Shown piece after piece: positions 1 through 5,511 of a DNA stretch of 7,762 nucleotides. This DNA is from Anaerolineae bacterium (GTDB taxonomy: Bacteria; Chloroflexota; Anaerolineae; Anaerolineales; Villigracilaceae), in assembly GCA_017303735.1 (NCBI GenBank), contig JAFLCF010000192.1:1-7762 (forward strand), read 5' to 3'. The position numbers were made by a program, and so were the translations under genes. A model generated the notes under the pieces. It worked only from the letters and a program-made list of their open reading frames with translations, was not told the origin of the DNA and did no database searches. The first letter of the stretch is position 1, and the number at the start of each line of letters is the position of its first letter.

Positions 1-676
1 CGACATCTTCAATGGTCACATTCTCGCGCATGGGAGATTTATCTGCAAAGTGTTTGTACATATCACGGAAGCCGCCCACGCCCGCCGCCGCCAAAGTGCG
101 GATGGCACCTGCGGAAATCGCATTCACGCGAATCTTCTGCGGACCCAGGTCATACGCCAAATAGCGAGTAGAAGATTCCAAAGCAGCTTTCGCAACGCCC
201 ATCACATTGTAGTGGGGGGCAACCTTCACCGCGCCAGAACCGTAGGTGAGGCACAAGACCGAAGCGCCCGGGTTCAAGATGGGCAGAAAGGCATTCGTCA
301 ACGCAACGAAAGAGAAGACCGAAATATCCATCGCCACACGAAAGCCTTCGCGGCTGGTCTGGTGATAGGGTTTGCTCAATTCATCACGCCCGGCATATGC
401 AATCGAATGGACGAGAATATCGATCTTGCCAAAATGCTTTTCGGCTTTCTTCACCACGGCTTCGATCTGGTCATCTTTGGTCACATCACATTCTTCGACC
501 CACTGACAGTTGATCTTCTCTGCCAACGGCTTCACACGTTTTTCCATGATCTCACCAGCATAGCTGATGCCGATGTTCGCACCTTCACGCAAAAAGGCTT
601 GAATAATGCCCCAAGCAATCGACTTGTCATTTGCCAGCCCAAAGACCAGCGCATTTTTTCCTTCAAGCAATCCCAT
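1..676 (-). CDS. fabI: Enoyl-[acyl-carrier-protein] reductase (NADH), FabI; C-terminus cut off by window edge
   Basis: This gene carries out the last reduction of each fatty-acid elongation cycle (trans-2-enoyl-ACP to acyl-ACP) in the cytoplasm. I translated 225 codons by hand. The N-terminus MGLLEGKNALVFGLAN followed by SIAWGI (residues 19-24) is the FabI-type nucleotide site, which differs from the classical SDR GxxxGxG. HSIAYA lies at 90-95. The catalytic pair Y156-x6-K163 sits in YNVMGVAK, and the INAISAG-like segment appears as VNAISAGAIRTLA. The reading stops at VTIEDV, about 35 residues short of the usual ~260. GAGGAG at 683-688 is a strong Shine-Dalgarno sequence 6 nt before ATG. The gap to the upstream glycosylase gene is 35 nt, so co-transcription is likely. 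The other active-site tyrosine is at 145, one residue further from Y156 than in E. coli FabI. The family call is firm. Confidence 0.95.
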   Translation of the reverse strand, partial: MGLLEGKNALVFGLANDKSIAWGIIQAFLREGANIGISYAGEIMEKRVKPLAEKINCQWVEECDVTKDDQIEAVVKKAEKHFGKIDILVHSIAYAGRDELSKPYHQTSREGFRVAMDISVFSFVALTNAFLPILNPGASVLCLTYGSGAVKVAPHYNVMGVAKAALESSTRYLAYDLGPQKIRVNAISAGAIRTLAAAGVGGFRDMYKHFADKSPMRENVTIEDV

Positions 677-702
677 AAAATTCTCCTCGATCATCGATAT
701 TG

Positions 703-730
703 GATACTCGATTATCGCATGTCGAGTATC
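703..730. repeat. 9-bp perfect inverted repeat spanning the glycosylase stop codon
   Basis: GATACTCGA at 703-711 pairs with TCGAGTATC at 722-730 across a 10-nt loop. The loop holds the stop codon (712-714) of the upstream glycosylase gene, and the hairpin ends 15 nt before the fabI Shine-Dalgarno. A related degenerate motif (ATCGATATTGGATA) follows at 693-706. There is no T-run, so it is not a classical terminator. It could be an mRNA hairpin affecting fabI translation, or simply a short intergenic repeat. Confidence 0.6.
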
Positions 731-1290
731 GGCTCTTTCACCAAAAAACGCCACGGCTTACTGAACCAGGGTTCCGGTGTAGTATTTAACCCCACACGTG
801 CGCCAATCGTCACGCTCTTTTCGGGGACTTTAACCCCCGCCTCGATCCATAAGCCCGAGCTTGATTCTGTTAAATCGGCATAATTCTGGCTCTTAGTGAT
901 TCCCAGCGCCTGAGTCAGCTTCCCCGGACCCAGTGTATCCCGCCCCTGACGGCGCTCCATCATCATGTCTACACCTTCAAGCGGCTGAATCGCACGGATC
1001 AGCACCGCTGCCGGAAAGCCTTCCTTCTCTGTGACTGCATTCAACATCCAATGATTGCCATAGGTGAAATAGACATACGCATGTCCCGGCTCACCGAACA
1101 TCGGGTCGGTGCGAATCGTCCGCCCGGCTTTGGCGTGGCTGGCAAGATCGTCGAAGCCGAAATAGGCTTCAGTCTCAGAGATCAAGCCGACTAGTTTTGT
1201 GCCGTTTGAAATATGAACAAGTCGCGCACCAAGTAATTCGCGTGCGACAGTTAATGTAGGGCGGTTGTAGAATTTGCGGGGGAGAATCAT
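712..1290 (-). CDS. DNA-3-methyladenine glycosylase, AAG/MPG family
   Basis: This is a base-excision repair enzyme that flips out and cleaves the N-glycosidic bond of alkylated or deaminated purines such as 3-methyladenine and hypoxanthine. The 192 residues match the length of bacterial AAG proteins. ETEAY at 39-43 supplies the catalytic Glu41 and intercalating Tyr43. His52 (in ASHA), Tyr74 (in AYVYFTYG) and Arg99 (in VLIRAIQPLEG) match the human AAG active-site residues E125, Y127, H136, Y159 and R182. GPGKLTQALGI and the C-terminal RVGLNTTPEPW and KPWRFLV segments complete the fold. The start is fixed by the family N-terminus LPRKFYNRPTLTVA. No Shine-Dalgarno is visible before ATG. The gene lies 62 nt downstream of the SDR gene, with a 40-bp palindrome between them, and 35 nt upstream of fabI. 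It is most likely the middle gene of a three-gene transcript. Confidence 0.93.
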   Translation of the reverse strand: MILPRKFYNRPTLTVARELLGARLVHISNGTKLVGLISETEAYFGFDDLASHAKAGRTIRTDPMFGEPGHAYVYFTYGNHWMLNAVTEKEGFPAAVLIRAIQPLEGVDMMMERRQGRDTLGPGKLTQALGITKSQNYADLTESSSGLWIEAGVKVPEKSVTIGARVGLNTTPEPWFSKPWRFLVKEPILDMR

Positions 1291-1308
1291 TTATTAGAAG
1301 GTTGGAAA

Positions 1309-1348
1309 GTTTACACGTTGGAACGTTCAAACGTTCCAACGTGTAAAC
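1309..1348. repeat. 40-bp palindrome built of five 8-bp GTTnnnAC-like units
   Basis: Bases 1309-1327 are a perfect reverse complement of 1330-1348, giving 19-bp arms with a 2-nt centre. The element divides into octamers starting at 1309, 1317, 1325, 1333 and 1341. Each begins with GT and ends with AC. Unit 1 (GTTTACAC) mirrors unit 5 (GTGTAAAC), and unit 2 (GTTGGAAC) mirrors unit 4 (GTTCCAAC). A sixth, imperfect unit (GTTGGAAA) abuts at 1301-1308. The element starts 4 nt after the SDR stop codon and ends 18 nt before the glycosylase start. No T-run follows on the minus strand, so intrinsic termination would be weak. Confidence 0.85.
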
Positions 1349-1352
1349 AGAT

Positions 1353-2276
1353 TTACTTAAACCTTGTATCTCTTTGCAACGTTAGCTTTAACCCATCTAC
1401 CAAATTGATAGATGGAGCAAAGCGTAATTTTTCTTTTGCCAGAGTTAAATCTGCTTTCATGCGTGAGACGCCGCCAGAGCTTTTGTTGTTATAGATCACG
1501 TTGGCTTTGCTGTTCGTAACATTCAAGACCGTGTTGACCAATTCCTTGATGGACGTTTCCACGCCTGAGCCGACGTTGATGACCTGTCCGTTGAGGTTGG
1601 GTGCGGTTGCAGCTGCCAGCATGGCAATGACCACATCATCCACATAAATGTAGTCGCGGGTTTGGCTGCCATCGCCATGAGCCACCAACGTCCCGCCACG
1701 AAGCGCTTGCCTCAGGTAATGGGGGATGACGGGAGGATGAGAAGGCGGCAGGTGTTGACCCGGTCCATAGGCGTTGAAGATCCGCAAGCTGACGGTTTCA
1801 ATATTCCACAAATTGCCGATCGTGCGGACGTAATGTTCCGCGGAGATCTTTGAGACCGCATACGGCGAGCGCGGGTTGGGAATATCTGTTTCTTTGAGGC
1901 TGCCATCTGTCATATCGCCATAGACGGCTCCAGACGAGGCGAGCACGACACGTTTGACGCCAACATCGCGCATGGCTTCCATCAATGCCACCGTCCCGCC
2001 GACGTTTACAGCGTTGTAGTCGCGCGGGTACAGGATCGATTCTTGAACGGAGACACGAGCCGCGAAGTGGTAGACCACGTCCACATCTTGAAGCAGAGTC
2101 CACAGCTTGGGGCGGTCGCTTACATCCCCGCGTGTAAAGTGGACATCGGGTACAAGCATTTTGGGGTCGCCGGTGGAAAGGTCATCCAGCCCGCGCACTT
2201 GATGTCCTTCCCGGGCAAGCTGATTGGCAAGCGAAGAGCCGAGGAAACCCGCGGCTCCGGTAATGAGAAAGTTCAT
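1353..2276 (-). CDS. NAD-dependent epimerase/dehydratase, extended SDR family (UDP-glucose 4-epimerase-like)
   Basis: This is a probable nucleotide-sugar epimerase or dehydratase acting in the cytoplasm to supply sugars for cell-surface glycans. Counting from ATG at 2276, the protein has 307 residues. GAAGFLG at 7-13 is the Rossmann GxxGxxG, and D31-D32 ends strand 2 (NAD-preferring). HFAA at 70-73 and Ser115 in SSGAVYGD precede the catalytic Y139-x3-K143 (YAVSK). RIFNAYGPGQ and TRDYIYVDDV are typical of GalE, WbpP and RmlB relatives. Motifs alone do not settle the exact substrate. An upstream TTG at 2282 would add two residues, but the MNFLITGAAGFLG start is standard. There is no Shine-Dalgarno; a TATAAT box lies 9 nt before ATG. 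It is the first gene of the run leading to the glycosylase and fabI. Confidence 0.9.
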   Translation of the reverse strand: MNFLITGAAGFLGSSLANQLAREGHQVRGLDDLSTGDPKMLVPDVHFTRGDVSDRPKLWTLLQDVDVVYHFAARVSVQESILYPRDYNAVNVGGTVALMEAMRDVGVKRVVLASSGAVYGDMTDGSLKETDIPNPRSPYAVSKISAEHYVRTIGNLWNIETVSLRIFNAYGPGQHLPPSHPPVIPHYLRQALRGGTLVAHGDGSQTRDYIYVDDVVIAMLAAATAPNLNGQVINVGSGVETSIKELVNTVLNVTNSKANVIYNNKSSGGVSRMKADLTLAKEKLRFAPSINLVDGLKLTLQRDTRFK

Positions 2277-2285
2277 AGACAAAAG

Positions 2286-2291
2286 ATTATA
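2286..2291 (-). promoter_or_regulatory. -10 box for the SDR gene, almost leaderless
   Basis: A perfect TATAAT on the minus strand ends 9 nt before ATG at 2276. Transcription would begin about 2-3 nt before the start codon. No good -35 hexamer is seen at 16-18 bp. No Shine-Dalgarno lies between the box and ATG, consistent with leaderless initiation. Confidence 0.6.
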
Positions 2292-2292
2292 C

Positions 2293-2307
2293 TCTCAATA
2301 TTTGAGA
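2293..2307. repeat. Small palindrome beside the SDR -10 box
   Basis: TCTCAATATTTGAGA has 6-bp perfect arms around TAT. It sits just upstream of the SDR -10 box and 12 bp from the -35 of the divergent cold-shock promoter. The position would suit a repressor operator, but the motif is short and AT-rich. Confidence 0.35.
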
Positions 2308-2318
2308 ACTCATTTTGA

Positions 2319-2347
2319 TTGACGTTTACGGATTCGTATGTTATTGT
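2319..2347 (+). promoter_or_regulatory. Sigma-70-type promoter of the cold-shock gene
   Basis: TTGACG at 2319-2324 is followed by a 17-bp spacer and TATTGT at 2342-2347. TG at 2339-2340 forms an extended -10. Transcription would start near 2354, giving a leader of about 135 nt before the cold-shock ATG at 2489. The promoter diverges from that of the SDR gene. Confidence 0.65.
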
Positions 2348-2393
2348 TGAGGCTAGATAGGAAAACGGTAGTTACGTTGGTTTGAAGAACATC

Positions 2394-2429
2394 AACAGCT
2401 CACAGTTTTACTGTGGGCTGTTTTGTTTT
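2394..2429 (+). terminator. Terminator-like hairpin in the cold-shock gene leader
   Basis: Bases 2394-2406 pair with 2410-2422 in a 13-bp stem (one T-G wobble) closed by a TTT loop, followed by TTGTTTT. This has the form of an intrinsic terminator on the plus strand, but no plus-strand gene ends here. It lies about 40 nt after the predicted transcript start and about 60 nt before the cold-shock ATG. It could attenuate the leader or end a short separate RNA. The segment 2442-2450 can alternatively pair with 2418-2427, which includes the base of the stem and the T-run. Confidence 0.7.
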
Positions 2430-2488
2430 GACCTCCGATGGAACAAACAGATTTACCTACAAATTTCAATTGCCATAGGAGGCAAAAC

Positions 2489-2701
2489 ATGTCTGAAAGA
2501 ATTATTGGAACAGTAAAGTGGTTCAACGGCGATAAGGGCTTCGGCTTCATCGCTCGCGAAGGTGGAGCGGACGTTTTCGTTCACTTCTCCGCTATCCAGG
2601 CGGATGGATACCGCAGCTTGACCGAAGGTCAAAAAGTGGAATTCACCGTCGAAAAGGGTCCCAAGGGTCCCCAGGCTAGCAACGTCACGATCCTGAACTA
2701 A
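2489..2701 (+). CDS. Cold-shock domain protein, CspA family
   Basis: This is a small single-stranded nucleic-acid-binding protein that melts RNA secondary structure and acts as an RNA chaperone in the cytoplasm. The 70 residues form one complete cold-shock domain, the normal length. [11 protein letters not shown] contains RNP1 (KGFGFI, 16-21), VFVHFS at 29-34 is RNP2, and the C-terminus has the usual [14 protein letters not shown] at 2477-2482 lies 6 nt before ATG, which fixes the start. An in-frame ATG at 2438 would add 17 residues unlike the family and has no ribosome-binding site. It is the only plus-strand gene in the window. Its long leader holds a terminator-like hairpin, suggesting control at the level of transcript elongation or RNA folding. 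A strong terminator follows. The paralogue (cspA, cspB or other) cannot be assigned. Confidence 0.96.
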   Translation: MSERIIGTVKWFNGDKGFGFIAREGGADVFVHFSAIQADGYRSLTEGQKVEFTVEKGPKGPQASNVTILN

Positions 2702-2710
2702 GTAAGACAA

Positions 2711-2744
2711 AAAAAGAGTCCCGCGATTTCGCGGGACTCTTTTT
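2711..2744. terminator. Bidirectional intrinsic terminator between cold-shock and LysM genes
   Basis: A perfect 15-bp stem joins 2711-2725 to 2730-2744 with an ATTT loop. The core is GC-rich (GAGTCCCGCG), with an A-run on the left and a T-run on the right, so it can end transcripts from both strands. It serves the plus-strand cold-shock gene (stop at 2699-2701) and the convergent LysM gene (stop at 2764-2766). Confidence 0.93.
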
Positions 2745-2763
2745 GATTCCAATTTTCTGATAA

Positions 2764-3258
2764 TTACTTATTAGCACATACAAAGGGGTTACAACCACCG
2801 ACTGGAATGGTCAGCTTCATTCCTGCTGAGATACCATTAGTTAGTCCGTTAAAATTAATAATTACTTCTTCTGAGGTTTGGAATTTTTCAGCAATATCAA
2901 AAAGAGTTTCTTCCTTTTTTACCGTATAAATTTCTGTTACACAATCTATATGTGGGCACCGTGTTACAGAAACAATTCCTGGTCTAAAGTTTGGGTAGGG
3001 GAGCATAAGAATTTGATCAGGTTTTATTTCAATACAGTTTGCTGGTAAATTGTTTAATTTTGTAATCGAAGCAATTGATACATTAAAAGTATGTGCTATT
3101 TTTTCACAAGTATCTCCAAGTTTTGTTTTATATTCAAAGTAATGGGTGTTGGGTAAATTGCTCTTTGTTTGTAATCCGATAATAAATACAATAATAACAA
3201 TTATAAGAATTAAAACAATTGAGAAGAATTTCTTTTTCAAACTTATTGCCCTTTCCAT
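2764..3258 (-). CDS. Membrane-anchored protein with two LysM domains
   Basis: This protein probably binds peptidoglycan or another N-acetylglucosamine polymer outside the membrane. Of 164 residues, KKK at 8-10 is followed by a hydrophobic helix at about 11-29, acting as signal anchor or signal peptide. LysM1 runs about 39-87 (LGDTCEKIAHTF...LNNLP...LMLP) and LysM2 about 109-153 (YTVKKEETLFDIAEKF...FNGL...GMKLTIPV). Six cysteines at 51, 75, 101, 106, 156 and 161 all lie outside the membrane helix and could form disulfides. No enzymatic domain is present. The gene is clearly more AT-rich than its neighbours, about one-third GC by eye. AGGG 8 nt before ATG is a weak ribosome-binding site and lies inside the upstream helicase's terminator hairpin. 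No own promoter is evident, so expression may depend on readthrough. Confidence 0.85.
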   Translation of the reverse strand: MERAISLKKKFFSIVLILIIVIIVFIIGLQTKSNLPNTHYFEYKTKLGDTCEKIAHTFNVSIASITKLNNLPANCIEIKPDQILMLPYPNFRPGIVSVTRCPHIDCVTEIYTVKKEETLFDIAEKFQTSEEVIINFNGLTNGISAGMKLTIPVGGCNPFVCANK

Positions 3259-3259
3259 A

Positions 3260-3294
3260 TTTAAAACCCTGCCTCTAAAGGGCAGGGTTTTAAA
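3260..3294 (-). terminator. Hairpin after the DEAD-box helicase gene, overlapping the LysM ribosome-binding site
   Basis: Bases 3260-3273 pair perfectly with 3281-3294 (14 bp, 7-nt loop). Read on the minus strand, it lies 11 nt after the helicase stop codon. The stem core is ACCCTGCC/GGCAGGGT, and the descending arm ends in TTTT. That arm also contains the AGGG that would be the LysM Shine-Dalgarno, ending directly at the ATG region. Confidence 0.75.
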
Positions 3295-3305
3295 AAATTG
3301 ATGAA

Positions 3306-4556
3306 CTACTTCCTCCTCGGCGCCAGCCGATTCCTGCCATAACTCTTTGGGGTGGGTGCAGGCTTGGGCGGGCGTCCGCCGTCTCGGGGCGCCCCTCTGC
3401 CTCTGCCACCAGACTCAGAACGCGGTGGAGCGGCAGCTGTGTAGTCAAAGTCATCGAGGGTTTTGCGCGGAATGGAATTTCCCATAATACGCTCAAGCGT
3501 GCGGATCATATCCTTGTCTTCATCGGTCACTAATGTAAAAGCATCGCCGGTGCGTTGTGCACGACCCGTGCGCCCAATGCGGTGGATGTAGGCGTCAGCG
3601 GTGTCGGGCATATCGTAATTGATAACGTGAGAAACGGTTTCAATGTCCAACCCGCGTGCGGCAATATCGGTGGCGACCATGATATCGTGATGCCCGCTTT
3701 TGAATCCCTTCAATGCCGCCTGACGCTGCCCTTGCGAGCGGTCACCGTGCAGGCTGGTGGCTTTAAACCCGGCTTTTTGAATTTGCTCAGAAACGCGATG
3801 TGCACGATGTTTGGTGCGAGTGAAAACGATCACCGAATTCGTGTCGGTGCGGTTGAGCAATTCAATGAGGAGCTTTGTTTTCAAATGTTGCGGCACCGGG
3901 TAGAGTGCATGTTCCACCGTATGCGCCGGCTTGACAATGCCCATAGCTATCTTCTGAGGTTCTTTCAGCGCCTGCTTTGCCAGCAACTCCACATCTGCCG
4001 GGAAGGTGGCAGAGAACATCATCGTTTGGCGTTTTTCAGGCACGGCTTTCACAATGCGGCGCACATCCGGCAGAAAACCCATGTCGAACATTCTGTCGGC
4101 TTCATCGAGTACCAGCAATTCAATATTCGCCATCTTGGCATGCCCCTGTGCGATGAGATCCAGCAGACGCCCCGGGCAGGCAACAAGGATCTCTGCACCG
4201 TTGCGCAAGGCTTGGATTTGCGGGTTCGCTCCGACTCCGCCATAAATGGTTGCGCTCTTGAGCTTCGTCCCCGCTGACAATGTTTTGATCACATCGTTGA
4301 TCTGTTCGGCGAGTTCGCGCGTTGGCGTAACGATCAGGGCACGCGGTGTATTGCGTTGACCATTGAGCAGCTTATTAAGAATCGGCAGCACAAAAGCGGC
4401 TGTTTTACCCGTGCCAGTTTGGGCGGTGCCGATAATGTCTCGTCCGCGCAGGGCGGCGGGGATGGCGGCTTCTTGAATGGGGGTTGCTTTTTCGTAGCCT
4501 GCTTTTTGAATCCCCTGCATCAGGCGTGGGTCGAGTTGAAATTGTTTGAAATCCAT
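3306..4556 (-). CDS. ATP-dependent DEAD-box RNA helicase, RhlE type
   Basis: This enzyme unwinds short RNA duplexes using ATP, in ribosome assembly, RNA decay or cold adaptation. All core motifs of the 416-residue protein are intact. They are the Q motif (GYEKATPIQ, 20-28), Walker A AQTGTGKT (45-52), PTRELA (78-83), DEAD (151-154) and SAT (182-184), followed by VIVFTRT, TDIAARGLDI and HRIGRTGRA. Motif Ib reads CPGR at 127-130 rather than the usual TPGR. A basic, glycine- and proline-rich tail (about 375-416, with RGRG and ending RRK) is the RNA-binding extension common in RhlE proteins. AAAGGA at 4561-4566 precedes ATG with a short 4-nt spacing. The promoter is probably inside the end of the EamA gene. 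The nearby cold-shock gene suggests a shared RNA-remodelling role (inference). Confidence 0.93.
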   Translation of the reverse strand: MDFKQFQLDPRLMQGIQKAGYEKATPIQEAAIPAALRGRDIIGTAQTGTGKTAAFVLPILNKLLNGQRNTPRALIVTPTRELAEQINDVIKTLSAGTKLKSATIYGGVGANPQIQALRNGAEILVACPGRLLDLIAQGHAKMANIELLVLDEADRMFDMGFLPDVRRIVKAVPEKRQTMMFSATFPADVELLAKQALKEPQKIAMGIVKPAHTVEHALYPVPQHLKTKLLIELLNRTDTNSVIVFTRTKHRAHRVSEQIQKAGFKATSLHGDRSQGQRQAALKGFKSGHHDIMVATDIAARGLDIETVSHVINYDMPDTADAYIHRIGRTGRAQRTGDAFTLVTDEDKDMIRTLERIMGNSIPRKTLDDFDYTAAAPPRSESGGRGRGAPRDGGRPPKPAPTPKSYGRNRLAPRRK

Positions 4557-4589
4557 AAAATCCTTTGTAAGTTGACGATCACTAAATTC

Positions 4590-4620
4590 ATTATATCCCT
4601 TATATCTCTTTTGTTTGCAA
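4590..4620 (-). promoter_or_regulatory. Probable promoter of the DEAD-box helicase gene
   Basis: On the minus strand, TATAAT at 4590-4595 is preceded by TTGCAA at 4615-4620 with a 19-bp spacer, longer than ideal. Transcription would start near 4583, leaving a leader of about 27 nt that contains the AAAGGA site. The promoter overlaps the last codons of the EamA gene, which indicates a separate transcription unit. Confidence 0.5.
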
Positions 4621-5466
4621 TTCGGAGCGTGTCAAAAGCAGGACAGCGGTCAGAATCAGCCCGCCGCCCAACAAAATGATAGGGGAGAGGGTTTCTCCAA
4701 AAAGCCAGGCTGCCAGCAGAACGGTTACGATGGGTTCGAGTGCTGAAAGCAGCGAGGCGTTGGTGGGACCAATTCGCTCGAGTCCGGCGAGGAATGTCAC
4801 TACGGGAATCACAGTGCAGATCAAAATAACACCCAATGTGGCGTACCAGCCGGAACTGCTTTGTGGGAGATGAACGCCATTGACTACCATCAATAAACCA
4901 AAGACCAACCCAGCCGAGGCGAAAATAACGGTTGAGGATTGCACCGGTGTGACATGTTTCATTACGCCGGTACCGACAATGATATAGATCGAATACACCA
5001 CGGCACCCAGAATTGCCATAATGATACCGATCCATTGCCCGCCTTCTGGTCTTGCCGTGAGGGCGGTTCCGCTCAGTGCCAGAACGAGAGCAATGATTTT
5101 TACGCGGGTCAGCTTTTCTTTTAGAACAATGACAGACAAAATTGCAACGAAAAGCGGATAAAGAAATAATAGCAAAGCCACCAACCCTGCCGATGCGTAT
5201 TTGATGGCTGTCAAGTACAGGTATGCCCCCGCCACATATCCCAGTGCGCCCATGCCAATAAGTTGGGCGAGAATTTGTCCGCGTGGGAAAGACTCCTTAC
5301 GCAGGAACAGGAGCAACGTCATGAAAAGAGCCGCGATAGTAAAACGGAAGAAGAGCAGAGTAAAGATATCCATCCCGTCGGCATAGGCAAAACGCCCGAA
5401 GATGGCAAGTGTCCCAAATGATGCGGCAGAGAGGGCGATGAGCAAAATTCCAGTGAGGCGTTTCAT
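4600..5466 (-). CDS. EamA/DMT-superfamily membrane transporter
   Basis: This is an inner-membrane permease of the drug/metabolite transporter superfamily, whose members export amino acids, purines or other metabolites. Substrate cannot be read from the sequence. Counting from ATG at 5466 there are 288 residues, the usual length. About ten hydrophobic helices form two EamA repeats (about 5-138 and 145-281). The first contains RFTIAALF and the conserved FLYPLFVAILSVIVLKEKL; the second has the matching SALEPIVTVLLAAWLFGETL signature (241-260). An in-frame TTG at 5475 would add three residues but is less likely. No Shine-Dalgarno precedes ATG; instead TATAGT lies 8 nt upstream. The upstream hydrolase gene ends 43 nt away behind a terminator, so this gene appears to be its own transcription unit. 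The helicase promoter lies at its 3' end. Confidence 0.92.
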   Translation of the reverse strand: MKRLTGILLIALSAASFGTLAIFGRFAYADGMDIFTLLFFRFTIAALFMTLLLFLRKESFPRGQILAQLIGMGALGYVAGAYLYLTAIKYASAGLVALLLFLYPLFVAILSVIVLKEKLTRVKIIALVLALSGTALTARPEGGQWIGIIMAILGAVVYSIYIIVGTGVMKHVTPVQSSTVIFASAGLVFGLLMVVNGVHLPQSSSGWYATLGVILICTVIPVVTFLAGLERIGPTNASLLSALEPIVTVLLAAWLFGETLSPIILLGGGLILTAVLLLTRSELQTKEI

Positions 5467-5474
5467 AGCGGGCA

Positions 5475-5480
5475 ACTATA
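5475..5480 (-). promoter_or_regulatory. -10-like box directly before the EamA gene, suggesting a leaderless transcript
   Basis: TATAGT on the minus strand is followed by 8 nt and ATG at 5466. No Shine-Dalgarno and no clear -35 are visible. The box lies just beyond the T-run of the preceding terminator, so the gene needs its own start here. Confidence 0.5.
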
Positions 5481-5484
5481 CCCG

Positions 5485-5511
5485 AAAAAAATCTCCCGCA
5501 TGGGGAGTTTT
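5485..5511 (-). terminator. Intrinsic terminator of the papain-like hydrolase gene
   Basis: On the minus strand, CTCCC (5503-5507) pairs with GGGAG (5493-5497) over a 5-nt loop, followed by a run of seven T after one A. The hairpin starts right at the stop codon (5510-5512). The stem is short but GC-rich, and the T-run is good. Confidence 0.75.

Noticed and set aside
50..883. Long plus-strand open frame of 277 codons
   Set aside because: It lies opposite fabI and the DNA glycosylase, both of which have full family motifs on the minus strand. Its translation resembles no family and shows no ribosome-binding site.
2438..2488. N-terminal extension of the cold-shock protein from ATG at 2438
   Set aside because: It adds 17 residues not found in the family and lacks a ribosome-binding site, whereas AGGAGG stands 6 nt before ATG at 2489.
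3555..4277. Plus-strand open frame of 240 codons opposite the helicase
   Set aside because: It is a mirror frame of the DEAD-box helicase, whose motifs are complete on the minus strand. Its translation has no recognisable motif.
4520..5035. 171-codon minus-strand frame overlapping the EamA gene
   Set aside because: It is an alternative frame of a clear membrane transporter. Its translation is not hydrophobic in segments and matches nothing.
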